From Nocardia bhagyanarayanae (GTDB lineage: Bacteria > Actinomycetota > Actinomycetes > Mycobacteriales > Mycobacteriaceae), in contig NZ_VFPG01000001.1 of assembly GCF_006716565.1 (NCBI RefSeq), forward strand, positions 5,022,001 through 5,086,000: a stretch of 64,000 bases of DNA, in the 5' to 3' direction. Made by a program: the position numbers and the translations under genes. Of this stretch, positions 9,340 to 18,401 are shown piece after piece; position 1 is the first letter of the stretch, and every line of letters begins with the position of its first letter. The notes under the pieces were generated by a model, which was given only the letters and a program-made list of their open reading frames with translations, had not been told where the DNA came from and did not search any database.

Positions 9340-9648
9340 TCAAACTGGCTGTTCGAGGACGTTGGACACGACGGTGAGCCAGATGGCAGCCCGGTGCCGC
9401 GTCGGTGCGGGTAGGAGCCGGGTCAGAGCACGCGCGATCGGTCGCGGACGTAGGGGTGGGTTGATCAGGTGTGGTGTGAGTGTTTGGTCACCGAGGTCGA
9501 TGCGGTAGGTCGGGCCGTCGGGTTCGGTGACGTCGAAGACGGTGGCGTGTGAGTCGGTGGCGTGGTAGAGGTCGAAGGCGGTGAGCGCCGCGGAGATTGG
9601 GCAGTCGGCGGTGACGTCGATTTCTCAGGTGACGTAGTAGTCGGCCAC
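9340..9648 (-). pseudogene. Small plasmid-type gene with in-frame TGA at codon 8
   Basis: GTG 9648 has GGAGG 7 bases upstream and encodes M-ADYYVT, then TGA (9625-9627). The same frame continues as EIDVTADCPISAALTAFDLY and runs on to a TGA at 9340, 103 codons in all. The downstream frame is clearly protein-like (VFDVTEPDGPTYRIDL). A tryptophan codon TGG changed to TGA would explain it, since VTWEIDVTA reads naturally. Read as a nonsense-mutated gene. Restart at a later codon cannot be excluded, but no good site is seen. Function unknown. Confidence 0.6.
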
Positions 9649-9673
9649 GGTGGTGCCTCCAGACTGTGGTGGG

Positions 9674-10534
9674 TTATCGGTGGAGGTGTCGGGGGCGGGC
9701 GCGGCTGTAGCGGAAGCCGTTGCTGATGGTGCGGTCGGCTTCGGCTGCGGTGAATCCCTCGACGCCGATGTGGGCTTGGGCGGCGGTGGTGAGGATGATG
9801 CGGGCGTGGTGTTCGTTGATTTCGTCGGCTGCCACGAGCCGCCCGAGGACCAACGCCGCGCGGAACAGGCTGTGGTTGCGCAGGTGCAGCCGCGCGTGAG
9901 CGACGCGGTCGGCCTCGCTGGTGAGGATCGCCGCGAGATACGAATCCGGGCGCGCCACCGTAGAACTGGTCCAGTCAACTGCCGGTACTGCGGGTGGTGG
10001 AGGTGGGGTGAGTCGGTCGATGAGGATGTCGGGAAGATCGGCGACCGGGCGGTTGTCGATGATCGTGTAGTCGCCGTGGGGTGTGGCCGAGCCGGGGGCC
10101 ACGATGTAGCCGCCGTGCCCACGGGAATCGATACCGTGTCCGATGCGGGCGATGGTGCATCGCAACTGCGGTTGCTCGGGTGCCCGGTAATACAGGTGCC
10201 AGCCCGCCGGTGTGGCGATGGTCAGCGTCGCCGGTATTGGGCTAGCCAGGACTGCGGTAAGCCGTGCCAGTGCCTCGCTGAAATCGGTTGCGGGTGGGCG
10301 CATATGGCTGGCGTCGAGGTCGATCACGTGCAATCCGGCGGGTCCGGTCGCGATGGCGATGTTGTAGCGGGGGTTGGTGTTCCACCAGCGGTGGATGCGG
10401 TCGTCATCGGTGCTGGCCAGCTGCGGCCAGCGTTTGATCGCCGGTGTCTTCCCGCCGGGGCGCAACGGGAACACCGGCCAGCCGCGGGCGGCGGCGGCCA
10501 GGGCCACCGCCCGCAGGTCGAGGACAGCGGTCAA
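9674..10534 (-). CDS. Bifunctional DNA primase/polymerase (Prim-Pol), 286 aa
   Basis: Primer synthesis for element replication. Family signatures: RGWPVFPLRPGGKTPAI near the N-terminus, then IAIATGPAGLHVIDLDASH with the catalytic-type DLD, and ATPAGWHLYYRAPE in the middle, followed by GHGGYIVAPGS. The protein consists of the Prim-Pol domain plus a helical tail; no helicase is fused. Two starts are possible: GTG 10543, which abuts the GGAGG, or TTG 10534, which has that GGAGG at an 8-base spacing. TTG is preferred here. It lies downstream of the ParB-like gene. Confidence 0.85.
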   Translation of the reverse strand: MTAVLDLRAVALAAAARGWPVFPLRPGGKTPAIKRWPQLASTDDDRIHRWWNTNPRYNIAIATGPAGLHVIDLDASHMRPPATDFSEALARLTAVLASPIPATLTIATPAGWHLYYRAPEQPQLRCTIARIGHGIDSRGHGGYIVAPGSATPHGDYTIIDNRPVADLPDILIDRLTPPPPPAVPAVDWTSSTVARPDSYLAAILTSEADRVAHARLHLRNHSLFRAALVLGRLVAADEINEHHARIILTTAAQAHIGVEGFTAAEADRTISNGFRYSRARPRHLHR

Positions 10535-10640
10535 GACGAACACCTCCGGGAAGGCGAGATGGAGCTGGACCGGTGCGGGGGCGGCGAGAAACGGCCGGCC
10601 CGTGCACCGGGCAGGTGAGAACGTGGCGGACTTTCGGTGT

Positions 10641-12404
10641 TCAGGCGGCCTCGGGCTGCTGGGTGGTGGATTCCGTGGTGGCGGTGGGGTTGTCGATGTC
10701 GATGTCGTCGGAGTTGATTTCGCCGAGGGCGGCCAGCTCGACCGGAACGAGCTGGTGGCCGAGGGTGCGCAGGAACTCCAGATACAGGCGCACGCCGCGG
10801 TCGGCGTAGCGCCACAAGTCTTTCTCGGCGCGGTTTTCGTAGGCGCCGAGCACCAACGCGAGCACGATCACTTGGCAGCGCGCCGGTTTGGCGGTCTCGA
10901 TGGTGGCGATCAGTTCCTCACGGCTGCCGAAACCGCTCAGACCCAGCAGTTTCAGCGCGGAACTGAACGCGTGGTACTCACCGAGGAGCCCGCTGTGGGC
11001 TACCAGGGCGTGGGCGAGGAACACTGCGGCCTGCGCCGGTGGGGTCTTGCGCGCCAACAGCGCGGTCACGAACTCGACGCGGGTGGTCTTGGCGGCCTCG
11101 CCCTGCTTGTTGAGCTCACGCACTCGCCGCCGGGCCAACCGCTCGTCCTCACGCCGCTCGGCCTCGGCCTGCGCGGCGGCGCGACGCCCCGCAGCGAGCT
11201 CATCACCCCCGCCTCCGCTCTCGCCCACACCGTGCGTGTCACCGGAGTCGGTGTCCTCGGCGGTGATGTCGTCGCTGTCGGTGGTTTCGCGCTCGAACAG
11301 CCCGGCCGCGTCGAGCTGGTCGCGGGGCAGGAAGTACTCGGCGAGAACCTGCTCGCGCTGCTCGACCTCGCGGGCGTGGCGCAACCCCTCGGCGGGTTCG
11401 GTGTCGGGGTGATCGCGGGTATCCCAGTCGACGGTGTCGGGGTCGACGAGGGCACCGGTATCGACCTCGACCCACACCATGTCCTCGCCGATCTCCAACC
11501 ACACCAGCCAGAAACCGGGGTGGGCGTGGATGTGGGAGATGTCGACCGCGGTGCCGTCGGCGTCGACCAGCTCGGCCGCCACGATCAGCGGTGCTTTGTC
11601 GGTGTAGTAGCCCAGGTCGGGGTAGTCGGTGAGGATGCCGAGCCCGGCTTCGGCGTAGGGCAGGGCCGCGGTCAGGTAGGCACGCGCTTCGGCGCGGTCG
11701 TGGGCGATCCGGTTGGCCTCGTAGGAGAACCAGCTGCGATTGGCACGCATGAGCCGCTCAACAGCGTCGGTGTCACCGAGGTTGTCGTATTCGGCGATGA
11801 TCGCCGCCTGTTCGAGGTCGTATTGGCCCTCATCGACCAGGTTGCGGGCGGTGTCGGAGGCGCCGATCTTGCCTGCGCGTTTGATGTCGTCGCGTTTGGT
11901 CTGCAACGCGCGCGCCACCTGGGTGACCGAAGCGCCGAGATCGAGCATCTGGGCGATGCCTTTGGCGCGGTCGCTGTCGGTGAGCGGGATGCGGCGGTCG
12001 TTGACGGTGATCTGCTCGGTGATGCGTTCGATCTCGGCTTCGGCGGCATCGACCGACGGATCGAAATCGGTGACCCACACCGGCACCTCGGTCTGGGCGA
12101 ACGCCAACGCGGTCAGAGTGCGGACCTGCCCATCCCGCACGACCAAGCGGCCGTCGGGCATCCGGATCACCTTGATCGGGGACCGGACCCCATGCTCGCG
12201 AATGGATTCGGTGACATCGGGGTGGTCTTCGAGTCGGAAGTTCTCGCGGACGTTGTCGGCGATGTCGAGCAACGCCGGATCCAGCGTCGGCCCCCGCTGC
12301 ACGCTCGCCGCGCTGTCAGTCGGTGCGGGCATGCTGGTCGAGTCGCGGTCCGGGTCGGGGATGGTGTCGGGATCGAGGACAGGTGTGTCGGTGTCGTGCG
12401 ACAT
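10641..12404 (-). CDS. ParB/RepB-like nuclease-domain protein, 587 aa
   Basis: Partition-type DNA-binding protein. The ParB N-terminal core is visible at about residues 45-125: NVRENFRLEDHPDVTESIRE, HGVRSPIKVIRMPDGRLVV, RDGQVRTLTALAFAQ. A KorB/HTH-like region follows, with GIAQMLDLGASVTQVARALQ. The rest is a long acidic linker (near 380-420), an Arg/Glu-rich coiled coil and a helical C-terminus. It is much longer than chromosomal ParB (about 300 aa), as is usual for actinobacterial plasmid versions. ATG 12404 has AGGAG upstream. No ParA ATPase gene lies beside it in the window. Confidence 0.9.
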   Translation of the reverse strand: MSHDTDTPVLDPDTIPDPDRDSTSMPAPTDSAASVQRGPTLDPALLDIADNVRENFRLEDHPDVTESIREHGVRSPIKVIRMPDGRLVVRDGQVRTLTALAFAQTEVPVWVTDFDPSVDAAEAEIERITEQITVNDRRIPLTDSDRAKGIAQMLDLGASVTQVARALQTKRDDIKRAGKIGASDTARNLVDEGQYDLEQAAIIAEYDNLGDTDAVERLMRANRSWFSYEANRIAHDRAEARAYLTAALPYAEAGLGILTDYPDLGYYTDKAPLIVAAELVDADGTAVDISHIHAHPGFWLVWLEIGEDMVWVEVDTGALVDPDTVDWDTRDHPDTEPAEGLRHAREVEQREQVLAEYFLPRDQLDAAGLFERETTDSDDITAEDTDSGDTHGVGESGGGGDELAAGRRAAAQAEAERREDERLARRRVRELNKQGEAAKTTRVEFVTALLARKTPPAQAAVFLAHALVAHSGLLGEYHAFSSALKLLGLSGFGSREELIATIETAKPARCQVIVLALVLGAYENRAEKDLWRYADRGVRLYLEFLRTLGHQLVPVELAALGEINSDDIDIDNPTATTESTTQQPEAA

Positions 12405-12427
12405 CGGGCAAGGCTCCTATCGTGAAA

Positions 12428-12470
12428 CAGGTAGGCACCGGCCAGGTTTGAGCTGGCCGGTGCCTACCTG
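12428..12470 (-). repeat. Perfect 18-bp inverted repeat, 7-base loop
   Basis: Arms 12428-12445 and 12453-12470 are exact reverse complements. The repeat lies between the small gene ending at 12544 and the ParB-like gene starting at 12404. Either a strong rho-independent-type stem without a U-tract, or a protein-binding or centromere-like site for the ParB-like protein. Confidence 0.7.
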
Positions 12471-12543
12471 AGAGCGGATATGAGAGGTGTGGACCGGTTG
12501 CGGGCCGCCTGTACCGGGTCGGCGGCGGGAATGGGTGGAAGGG

Positions 12544-12759
12544 CTAGTTCTTGGTGCGGGGTGCGACGTTGATCGGGCGCAGGAACCGCGCGCCGTGCTG
12601 GTCGGGGTCGCTGTAGCTCCAGTGCTTGCCTTTCCAGTCCGGGTGCTGCTCGCGCCTGCGGGCGACGGTGTTCTCACCGAGGGCGATGACGGTTCCGGCG
12701 GTACCGAAATGCTCGGCGCACTCGAACTCCGCACGGGTAAGGGTCAGGGTGTCGGGCAT
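12544..12759 (-). CDS. Hypothetical small protein, 71 aa
   Basis: ATG 12759 is preceded by GAGGAGG. The sequence MPDTLTLTRAEFECAEHFGT leads into TVIALGENTVARRREQHPDW and ends RFLRPINVAPRTKN. Highly charged, one Cys, no recognised domain. It sits between the DUF932 and ParB-like genes on the same strand, so it is probably co-transcribed with DUF932. Function unknown. Confidence 0.65.
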   Translation of the reverse strand: MPDTLTLTRAEFECAEHFGTAGTVIALGENTVARRREQHPDWKGKHWSYSDPDQHGARFLRPINVAPRTKN

Positions 12760-12875
12760 GCGGAGACAACCTCCTCGAGGTCGGGGCCCGTTGAGGACCC
12801 ACAGGGATGGCTGAGAGAGAACAACAACTACGACCGAACTGGCGAGTCTGTGCCCGGGGTAGCCGCGCTGGTGGC

Positions 12876-14108
12876 TCAAACGAGCGACATCGCTTGCAGG
12901 GCAAGGTCGTCGAGGCTGTCGGCGCGGTCGGCGTCAGGGACGGTTTGGCTGTAGCTGGTGACGGCGTTGGCGATGCCGGCGGCGGTGAGCTGACCGCCGG
13001 CGATGAAATGGCGCAGGATCCCGAATCGTTCGTCCTCGGTGAATCCCAGCTTCTTGGAGACGACTTCGATGCTGCGTTCGGGGTGGGTGACCGGCGTGGC
13101 GGCGTGACGTTCCAATTCGGTGACGCGTGCGGCGAGAAATTGCGGGGACAGCCACTCGGCGACCTTGTCGCGGGTTTCGGCAGTGATCACCGCCAGCCGC
13201 TTGCGGTAGGTGTCCTGTGACCAGGTCCCGCCGACCTCCAAACGGTCCCCGATGTGGCGTTTGGTGTAGGCGAACATCGGCAAGGTGAGCCCGTTGCCAC
13301 AGATCTGCACCATCAGCTCCGGTTTCAACGTGACCGCGTGATGGCCGATCTCGGAATTGGAGAACCGGAACCCGGCGAACACCACCGGCTCGCTGCCCGC
13401 CCGATAGCCGCGGCCTTCACCGGCCGCGACCGGGCGCCACCGCTGCAGCTCACCGGCGGCGTGGCGGCGTTCGGCCTCGAGCTCAGGGTTGGCGAACGGA
13501 CTGCGATAGTTCGACAGGAAACTCGGCGCCAGCGCCCGCACCTTCGGCGAGTACACCTTGCAGTGCATGGAGGACTCGGTCAGATCGCAGGCGCGCACCG
13601 ACACATCGGCGTCGGCTTGGCGGATGCCCTCCAACACCGCGGTCAAGACGTCGAGGTTGTCGATGATGCCGTAGCGATCCGACAACACCGCGCGCAGGAT
13701 CCCGGGCTCGTCGGGGACACCGGAGGTGAACAGGCGCAGCAGAAACGATCGCTCATCGCCGGTAGGCGTCAGGCGCGGGTCGTCGGGGCCGTGGAGCAGG
13801 CCATTGACATTGGCGTCGTAGAGATCGGTGCGCGATTGCTCGCGCAGCCACTTCAGGTAGCCGACGGGGATCTTCAGCTTCGACCCCAGGTGCGCATCGG
13901 CGGCGGCGGTCGGCCGGTACAAGCCGTCGACGAGGGTGAAACCCCGCTCATCCAGGATCGGCTCGACTCCGGACAACTGCAGCAGACCATCACTAGCACT
14001 CAACGCTGAGGCGGGGGCCACGACATCGACCTTGGCGGCTTGCTGGGCGTTGAGCAGCCCCACCAAGTCCCCCAGCTGGGCGTGACGCACACAGGTGGCG
14101 ATCGACAT
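12876..14108 (-). CDS. DUF932 family plasmid protein, 410 aa
   Basis: DUF932 proteins are frequent on phages and conjugative elements; their function is not known. Visible family features are SKLKIPVGYLKWLREQSRTD, RAVLSDRYGIIDNLDVLTAV, FRFSNSEIGHHAVTLKPEL and QICGNGLTLP. ATG 14108 has AGAGGAG about 9 bases upstream; a longer Cys-containing extension upstream is not favoured. First intact gene of the minus-strand block if the frameshifted ORF upstream is dead. Confidence 0.88.
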   Translation of the reverse strand: MSIATCVRHAQLGDLVGLLNAQQAAKVDVVAPASALSASDGLLQLSGVEPILDERGFTLVDGLYRPTAAADAHLGSKLKIPVGYLKWLREQSRTDLYDANVNGLLHGPDDPRLTPTGDERSFLLRLFTSGVPDEPGILRAVLSDRYGIIDNLDVLTAVLEGIRQADADVSVRACDLTESSMHCKVYSPKVRALAPSFLSNYRSPFANPELEAERRHAAGELQRWRPVAAGEGRGYRAGSEPVVFAGFRFSNSEIGHHAVTLKPELMVQICGNGLTLPMFAYTKRHIGDRLEVGGTWSQDTYRKRLAVITAETRDKVAEWLSPQFLAARVTELERHAATPVTHPERSIEVVSKKLGFTEDERFGILRHFIAGGQLTAAGIANAVTSYSQTVPDADRADSLDDLALQAMSLV

Positions 14109-14182
14109 GAGTGAAAACTCCTCTCGGACAGACGGACAGGGGACCTCGAAGCAGACAGCGCAGACACGGCCCCGACCAGGGG

Positions 14183-14333
14183 TCACTGCTGTTGGCGTAG
14201 CGCCTGCACCAACGCCAGCGACGCGTCAACCTCGGCGCGGGTGCTGGCCAAGCGGCGAAAGGCGAGCTGTTCGAGGGGATTGGACGGCCTCCAGGGCGCG
14301 GGCGGCGTCCTGGAGGCGCTGCTCAGTAGGCAC
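14183..14333 (-). pseudogene. Small coiled-coil gene with one-base frameshift
   Basis: GTG 14333 (G-rich site upstream) reads VPTEQRLQDAARALEAVQ. The helical reading then jumps frame at a CCCC run near 14280 and continues LEQLAFRRLASTRAEVDASL to QALRQQQ-stop. Removing one C restores a single 49-residue helical protein. The full span is 151 bases, one more than a multiple of three. Most simply a frameshifted gene or a sequence error; programmed +1 shifting is possible but not supported otherwise. Confidence 0.5.
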
Positions 14334-14592
14334 GTAGCTGCCCCCATCGCACCGGCGGCGTGCAGTGTTCGAACGTGTCATAGGCACGCCAGACATCAGA
14401 TGTACTGAGCCGCAGCGGATTTGGCTCGAAGCCATGGCGCTCGGCGGGCTCGGCCGACGCAACAAGCGGTTACCGGTCGTTGAGCTTCCGTTGCCATGAT
14501 CGGTTCGCCTGACGGGTCTGAAGTATGCATTCTCAGAGAATCACCTGTTGCCTGCGGTCGCATGACTGGGCAACGCGGCGGTCCCACGACGG

Positions 14593-14844
14593 ATGGCGAA
14601 TGACACACGCCGAACGGTGGTCCCGCAACTTTCGGTGTCGAGCGCCCCGGCAATGGGGTCGGGTTGGGACACTCTCGGCGGGGCGGTGTCGTGGAATCCG
14701 GCCGCATTCCTCAACCGAGACGGCCGTATGGAGGTGTTCTCTAGTCCGGACTTCTTGCCGATCGCGGCTGGTCGCAGAGCGTCGGCTGTGATCCGGCGGC
14801 GCAGCAACTCTTGGCCGGCGGCCGCCGTTGTGAGACATGATTGA
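14593..14844 (+). pseudogene. Relic of a beta-propeller lectin-like (PLL) protein
   Basis: An 83-codon frame whose middle reads SGWDTLGGAVSWNPAAF then LNRDGRMEVF. This matches the blade repeat of PLL/tectonin-like propellers (GW..LGG...P......DGR.EVF). Only one blade is present and the end is Arg/Ser-rich. Read as a truncated remnant. The surrounding 14334-15056 shows no other convincing gene. Confidence 0.4.
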
Positions 14845-15056
14845 GACCGCGATCTTCAGGTGTTCCGTGGTCTCACGGGTCGAGTCGTCTGGCGTTGTCG
14901 CATTTCACGATTGCGAGAGGTGGCCGAAAAGAGCGCTGGTGGTCGCGGTTGTGCCTACGGACACCGCCGGGTGGCCGCGCCTACCCTGTGAACGGGTCTA
15001 TTCGGAGGCCTGTGCGGTTAAGCATTGGGGTGTTTGGGCTGAGAGAGGGGGTTGTG

Positions 15057-15632
15057 GTGGGCGTGGTGTTCGGTGAGTTCGATGAAGAGGACTTCCAGCT
15101 GTTCGTGAAGGATCAACGCGATTCGCGTTGGCTGGCGTGGCTGGACAGCATCCCAGACCAGTTGGACCGTTTCCTGATCGAGACCGTGCCAGGTATGCCC
15201 CTGGATCCGTACTCGTCCAGGGGGTTGAATCTGGCGGAGGGAACGGCCGTCGCCTACTTCGCTGATGCCGAAGCGATACGCGCGCCGCTGAATCGGGGTC
15301 TGGCCGAGCAGTTCGCTGTGTTCCTCGGGGAGGTGTTCCGGCGCAGCTTCGATGGTGCGTGGATCAACGTCCCCGACCACGATGAGACGGGGATGGGGTT
15401 TTGTCCGGTGGTGCGATTCCCGTTCACCAACATGGATATTCACGTACGGGTTTTCCTCGCTGCGGCGGTGGAGCAACGCACAACGATCGAGTGGGTCACG
15501 GTGTGGACTGCGGCCGCCGAGATCGAGGCTGCATGGTGGAAGGCGGGGAAGCCCACGCGTTCGCAGTGGCTGGCAGCCAAGTGGATACCGCCCGAGGAGT
15601 ACGACGACGAGGCGGACGCCATGAAGTCTTAG
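15057..15632 (+). CDS. Hypothetical protein, 191 aa
   Basis: No family recognised. From MGVVFGEFDEEDFQLFVKDQ it is acidic and aromatic-rich, with WLAWLDSIPDQLDRFL, a WINVPDHDETGMGFC segment and an acidic end PPEEYDDEADAMKS. The start lies among several GTGs (15054, 15057, 15063, 15066) just after a GAGAGGGGG site; 15057 has the best spacing. Possibly an immunity-type or cargo protein of the element, which is inference. Plus strand, unlike the replication block. Confidence 0.65.
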   Translation: MGVVFGEFDEEDFQLFVKDQRDSRWLAWLDSIPDQLDRFLIETVPGMPLDPYSSRGLNLAEGTAVAYFADAEAIRAPLNRGLAEQFAVFLGEVFRRSFDGAWINVPDHDETGMGFCPVVRFPFTNMDIHVRVFLAAAVEQRTTIEWVTVWTAAAEIEAAWWKAGKPTRSQWLAAKWIPPEEYDDEADAMKS

Positions 15633-15703
15633 GCACGAGCAGTCGTAGAATCGGCTGTGATGGGATGAGGATCAGCGCAGGACGGCCGGTCAGGAGGCCA
15701 GTC

Positions 15704-16165
15704 ATGCCCAGACCCCGTCAGCATGCCCGCGGCGGCATGAACCAGCAAGCCATCGATCGGGCTAACCGACTGCGGGAACGTACCCGCGACAGACGGCAAC
15801 GCTCACGCGAGCGGGAGAAGCTCATTGCGGCTGCCGCGAAAGAATATGTTGACGCGGTGCAGGCGATCGCGGCGGCCGAAGCCAGTCGCGACCGTGAAAT
15901 CGCACAGTTGCGCGCGCAGATCGAAGGCGTGCAGGCGCGCGCCGCGGAAGAGATCGGACGGCATCGCGCGAATCAAGCGGCTGCCGGAGCATTGATCCGC
16001 CAGCATGAACCGGACGACAACGCGATCGCCGAGCTCCTCGAGACCACTCCTCGCGCCTTGCGGCAACTTGTCGCAATAGCTGACCGGGGCCGCAAGCGAG
16101 AATCACAAGAGCCATCTATCTCCGCCGCCGACGACCTGACGGACGCCGAAGAACACCATCATTGA
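15704..16165 (+). CDS. Coiled-coil hypothetical protein, 153 aa
   Basis: ATG 15704 has AGGAGG 7 bases upstream. The N-terminus is basic (MPRPRQHARGGMNQQAIDRA; RLRERTRDRRQRSRERE). A long helix with heptad character follows (VQAIAAAEASRDREIAQLRA), then IAELLETTPRALRQLVAIAD, which resembles a DNA-binding helix-turn-helix. Length and basic helix suggest a DNA-binding or structural protein. It follows the 191-aa gene on the same strand with a 71-base gap. Confidence 0.6.
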   Translation: MPRPRQHARGGMNQQAIDRANRLRERTRDRRQRSREREKLIAAAAKEYVDAVQAIAAAEASRDREIAQLRAQIEGVQARAAEEIGRHRANQAAAGALIRQHEPDDNAIAELLETTPRALRQLVAIADRGRKRESQEPSISAADDLTDAEEHHH

Positions 16166-16607
16166 GGGTTCGGTTTAGAATTTGCGATCAGGTCCTTTAC
16201 GGTGGCGCTGGCTGCGGGTGGTGGTCCGCAGCCCTTGCAGATTTACGTCGGCGTCGCCGTGCACAACCGCGCAGAGGCGTCAGGTCGCGCGAAGACCGAG
16301 CAGTTCGTTGCTGCCGTTGCCGTGTAACACCGGGCCAGAGCGGTCTCTCCGACCCTTTCTGTACCGGGCTGGGCTGGACTCCTGGGAACCCTGAGCAGCA
16401 ACGCTGTCGACCGGTTTACCCACCGCAGGTGAAGAGTTCGTGAGCGGCCAGCTCGACGACGCCCTCTCTGTCGTTTGCGCCCCAAACATGTTCACCTCCG
16501 ACCGGGCAGGAACCCTCACGACTACCGCCGTTCTTATGAGGTGTTTGAAACCACCCGCGCCGCTCGCGCGGCCCCGGGCCGCCCTCGTTTCGTGCGTCGT
16601 AACCGCG
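16166..16607. other. No gene seen
   Basis: 442 bases between convergent genes. Frames on both strands lack protein-like composition, and no strong hairpin or repeat was noticed. Confidence 0.4.
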
Positions 16608-17711
16608 CTAGACAGGTTCCTCGTCGAGGTTGCGGAGGCGGCGATGGATGTCCTCGATTCTGGCCGGAACATTGGAATCGCCCTGACGAACCGGGACTTG
16701 GAACAGGGCTGAACTCATCCGGCCTTCGGTCTGGGTCGCACCGCGGACGACGAAGGGGAGGCGGTCGGGATGCTGTTCGGGTATCAGTATGGCGAAGACT
16801 TCGCCCAGAGCGGCCGGTGTCCGGCACATCTTGATACCTGCGATCTCGGGATAGACCAGGGCTTCGATGGCCGATCTGTATCGGTCCTTGGCGCCGACGT
16901 CGATAGCGCACCCGTTGACTTCGGCGAGGATGTCGCGGCCGTGGGAATCCTTCACGGTTCTGGCTCCGAGGACGATGATCCCGCCTTTGGTCGAGTTCGC
17001 GAAGGCTGCGATATCTCCGGCGATGACGATGCGAGCGCGGTCATTCTTCGGGTAGTGGCCGTCTTTCGCGTCCAGAGCTTCCGACTCGGCTGTGCCCAAC
17101 AGGAATTGGATCTCACCGGATTCGATGGCCGCGAAGGCTTTTTCCGGTGTGGCGGAGAAAGGTTCGTTCATGACGATGTCGCGCATGTGTGACACCATGA
17201 AGGCCATCTCGCCGACGGTGAGATCAGGCGGCGGCAGCACGGTCAGCTCGCAGAGACCGCCGTCGCTGGAGTCGTTGTAGAACTTGGTCTCCACGCAGGT
17301 CGTCCCTCTGGCGGCCAACAGGGGCTCGGTCAGAGCGCGAATAGTCTGGTCGGTGAACTCGGATCTCCGTGGTAGCACCACGTCGATCGAGAATTCAAAA
17401 CTGTCCGCGCGGCGGGTCATCGAGAGCATGTCTTCGGGATACGGGTAGTTCGCTGCCCAGGCCGACCGAAAGACGCCCACGGCGCTAGGTAGGTAATCGA
17501 TCGAGATCGTTGCTGTCGGATCGGCGACATCGTCTGCACTCGTGACCGCATGTCCCATAGCCTCGGAGAGTTCCCCGGCGGTGATGTCCTGGAGTTCATC
17601 CAGCTTCCCCTGCGTGGCGGCGCGTGGGTCGTATGCAGCCAGTATGTGATCGTCCGGATCGAGGAAGGCTCGGCTAGCGCGATCCCATCGAATCCTTGGC
17701 TTGTCCGTCAT
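16608..17711 (-). CDS. AlbA_2/Schlafen-like putative DNA-binding protein, 367 aa
   Basis: The central part carries the AlbA_2 pattern: LLGTAESEALDAKDGHYPKN (E.x.LD.K core), then IAGDIAAFANSTKGGIIVLG, where AFAN..GG is the strongest signature. The N-terminal 170 residues are unlike anything I recognise (DSFEFSIDVVLPRRSEFTDQ). AlbA_2 proteins bind nucleotides or nucleic acid and occur in defence and regulation. ATG 17711 is chosen; a GTG lies just before it and the ribosome site is weak. Stand-alone gene in the cargo zone near the NACHT gene. Confidence 0.65.
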   Translation of the reverse strand: MTDKPRIRWDRASRAFLDPDDHILAAYDPRAATQGKLDELQDITAGELSEAMGHAVTSADDVADPTATISIDYLPSAVGVFRSAWAANYPYPEDMLSMTRRADSFEFSIDVVLPRRSEFTDQTIRALTEPLLAARGTTCVETKFYNDSSDGGLCELTVLPPPDLTVGEMAFMVSHMRDIVMNEPFSATPEKAFAAIESGEIQFLLGTAESEALDAKDGHYPKNDRARIVIAGDIAAFANSTKGGIIVLGARTVKDSHGRDILAEVNGCAIDVGAKDRYRSAIEALVYPEIAGIKMCRTPAALGEVFAILIPEQHPDRLPFVVRGATQTEGRMSSALFQVPVRQGDSNVPARIEDIHRRLRNLDEEPV

Positions 17712-18038
17712 CACGAGTGGGGCTGATCCTTCATGCAGCGTCAGGTGAACAAACCATCATAGATGTCGACTGTCAGCACTCCTGTGAGTTCTCTACGAGA
17801 TCCGACTGCGCGCATGACCTCGACACCGCAAAGCTTCCCCAACAGCTGCGTTTCGAACCTCGCCCCGAACGCCGAGATGATCACCTCCAGCACCACCGCG
17901 GTGCTGGCCAAGATCGTGTGGACTGTCGACATCATCGCCGCACCCGCGGCCTTGCTGCTGGCCCTACTGGCGAGCGCCGGTCAATCGGTCCGATACGCGC
18001 CCGGCCGGATGGTCGCGGTACCGACGAACCACCAGCTA

Positions 18039-18401
18039 TCAAAACCACCGATTGACACCACCATTGAGATTCGCAGTGGCCGGGAACCGCCCGGTCCTGG
18101 GCCTCCGGCGGGCGTTCGGTATCTGAGCTTGCGACAGATAGGCGGCCGCGCGGCGCAGGACCTCGTTCTCCTGCTCGAGCAACCGGATCCGGCGGCGGGC
18201 ATCGCGCAACTCGGCGGACTCGCTGCGCGTAGTCCCAGGCTTGTTCCCATCATCGACATCGGCCTGGCGGATCCATTTCGACAACGTCATCGGATGGACC
18301 CCGAAATCGGCCGCGACCTGCTCCAGCGTGATTCCCTCGTCCCGGTTGCGGGCGACCCGCACGACGTCATCGCGAAACTCTTTCGGATACGGCTTGGGCA
18401 C
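18039..18401 (-). mobile_element. Truncated IS3-family element: orfA only
   Basis: Transposase OrfA with helix-turn-helix DNA binding: MPKPYPKEFRDDVVRVARNR, DFGVHPMTLSKWIRQADVDD, then the leucine-zipper RIRLLEQENEVLRRAAAYLS. Similarity stops after LSQAQ near 18130, and the tail to 18039 is unrelated. The orfB integrase (DDE) that should follow in the -1 frame is missing. GTG 18401 has GAGGA upstream. It cannot transpose by itself. No terminal inverted repeats were identified. Confidence 0.85.

Noticed and set aside
9625..9627. TGA at codon 8 read as selenocysteine
   Set aside because: No selenoprotein-like family and no stem-loop of the bacterial SECIS kind noticed just after the TGA; a Trp-to-stop change is simpler.
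10374..12425. 683-codon plus-strand frame opposite the ParB-like gene
   Set aside because: Shadow; Gly/Val-rich without domains, and the minus frame has clear ParB motifs and a good ribosome site.
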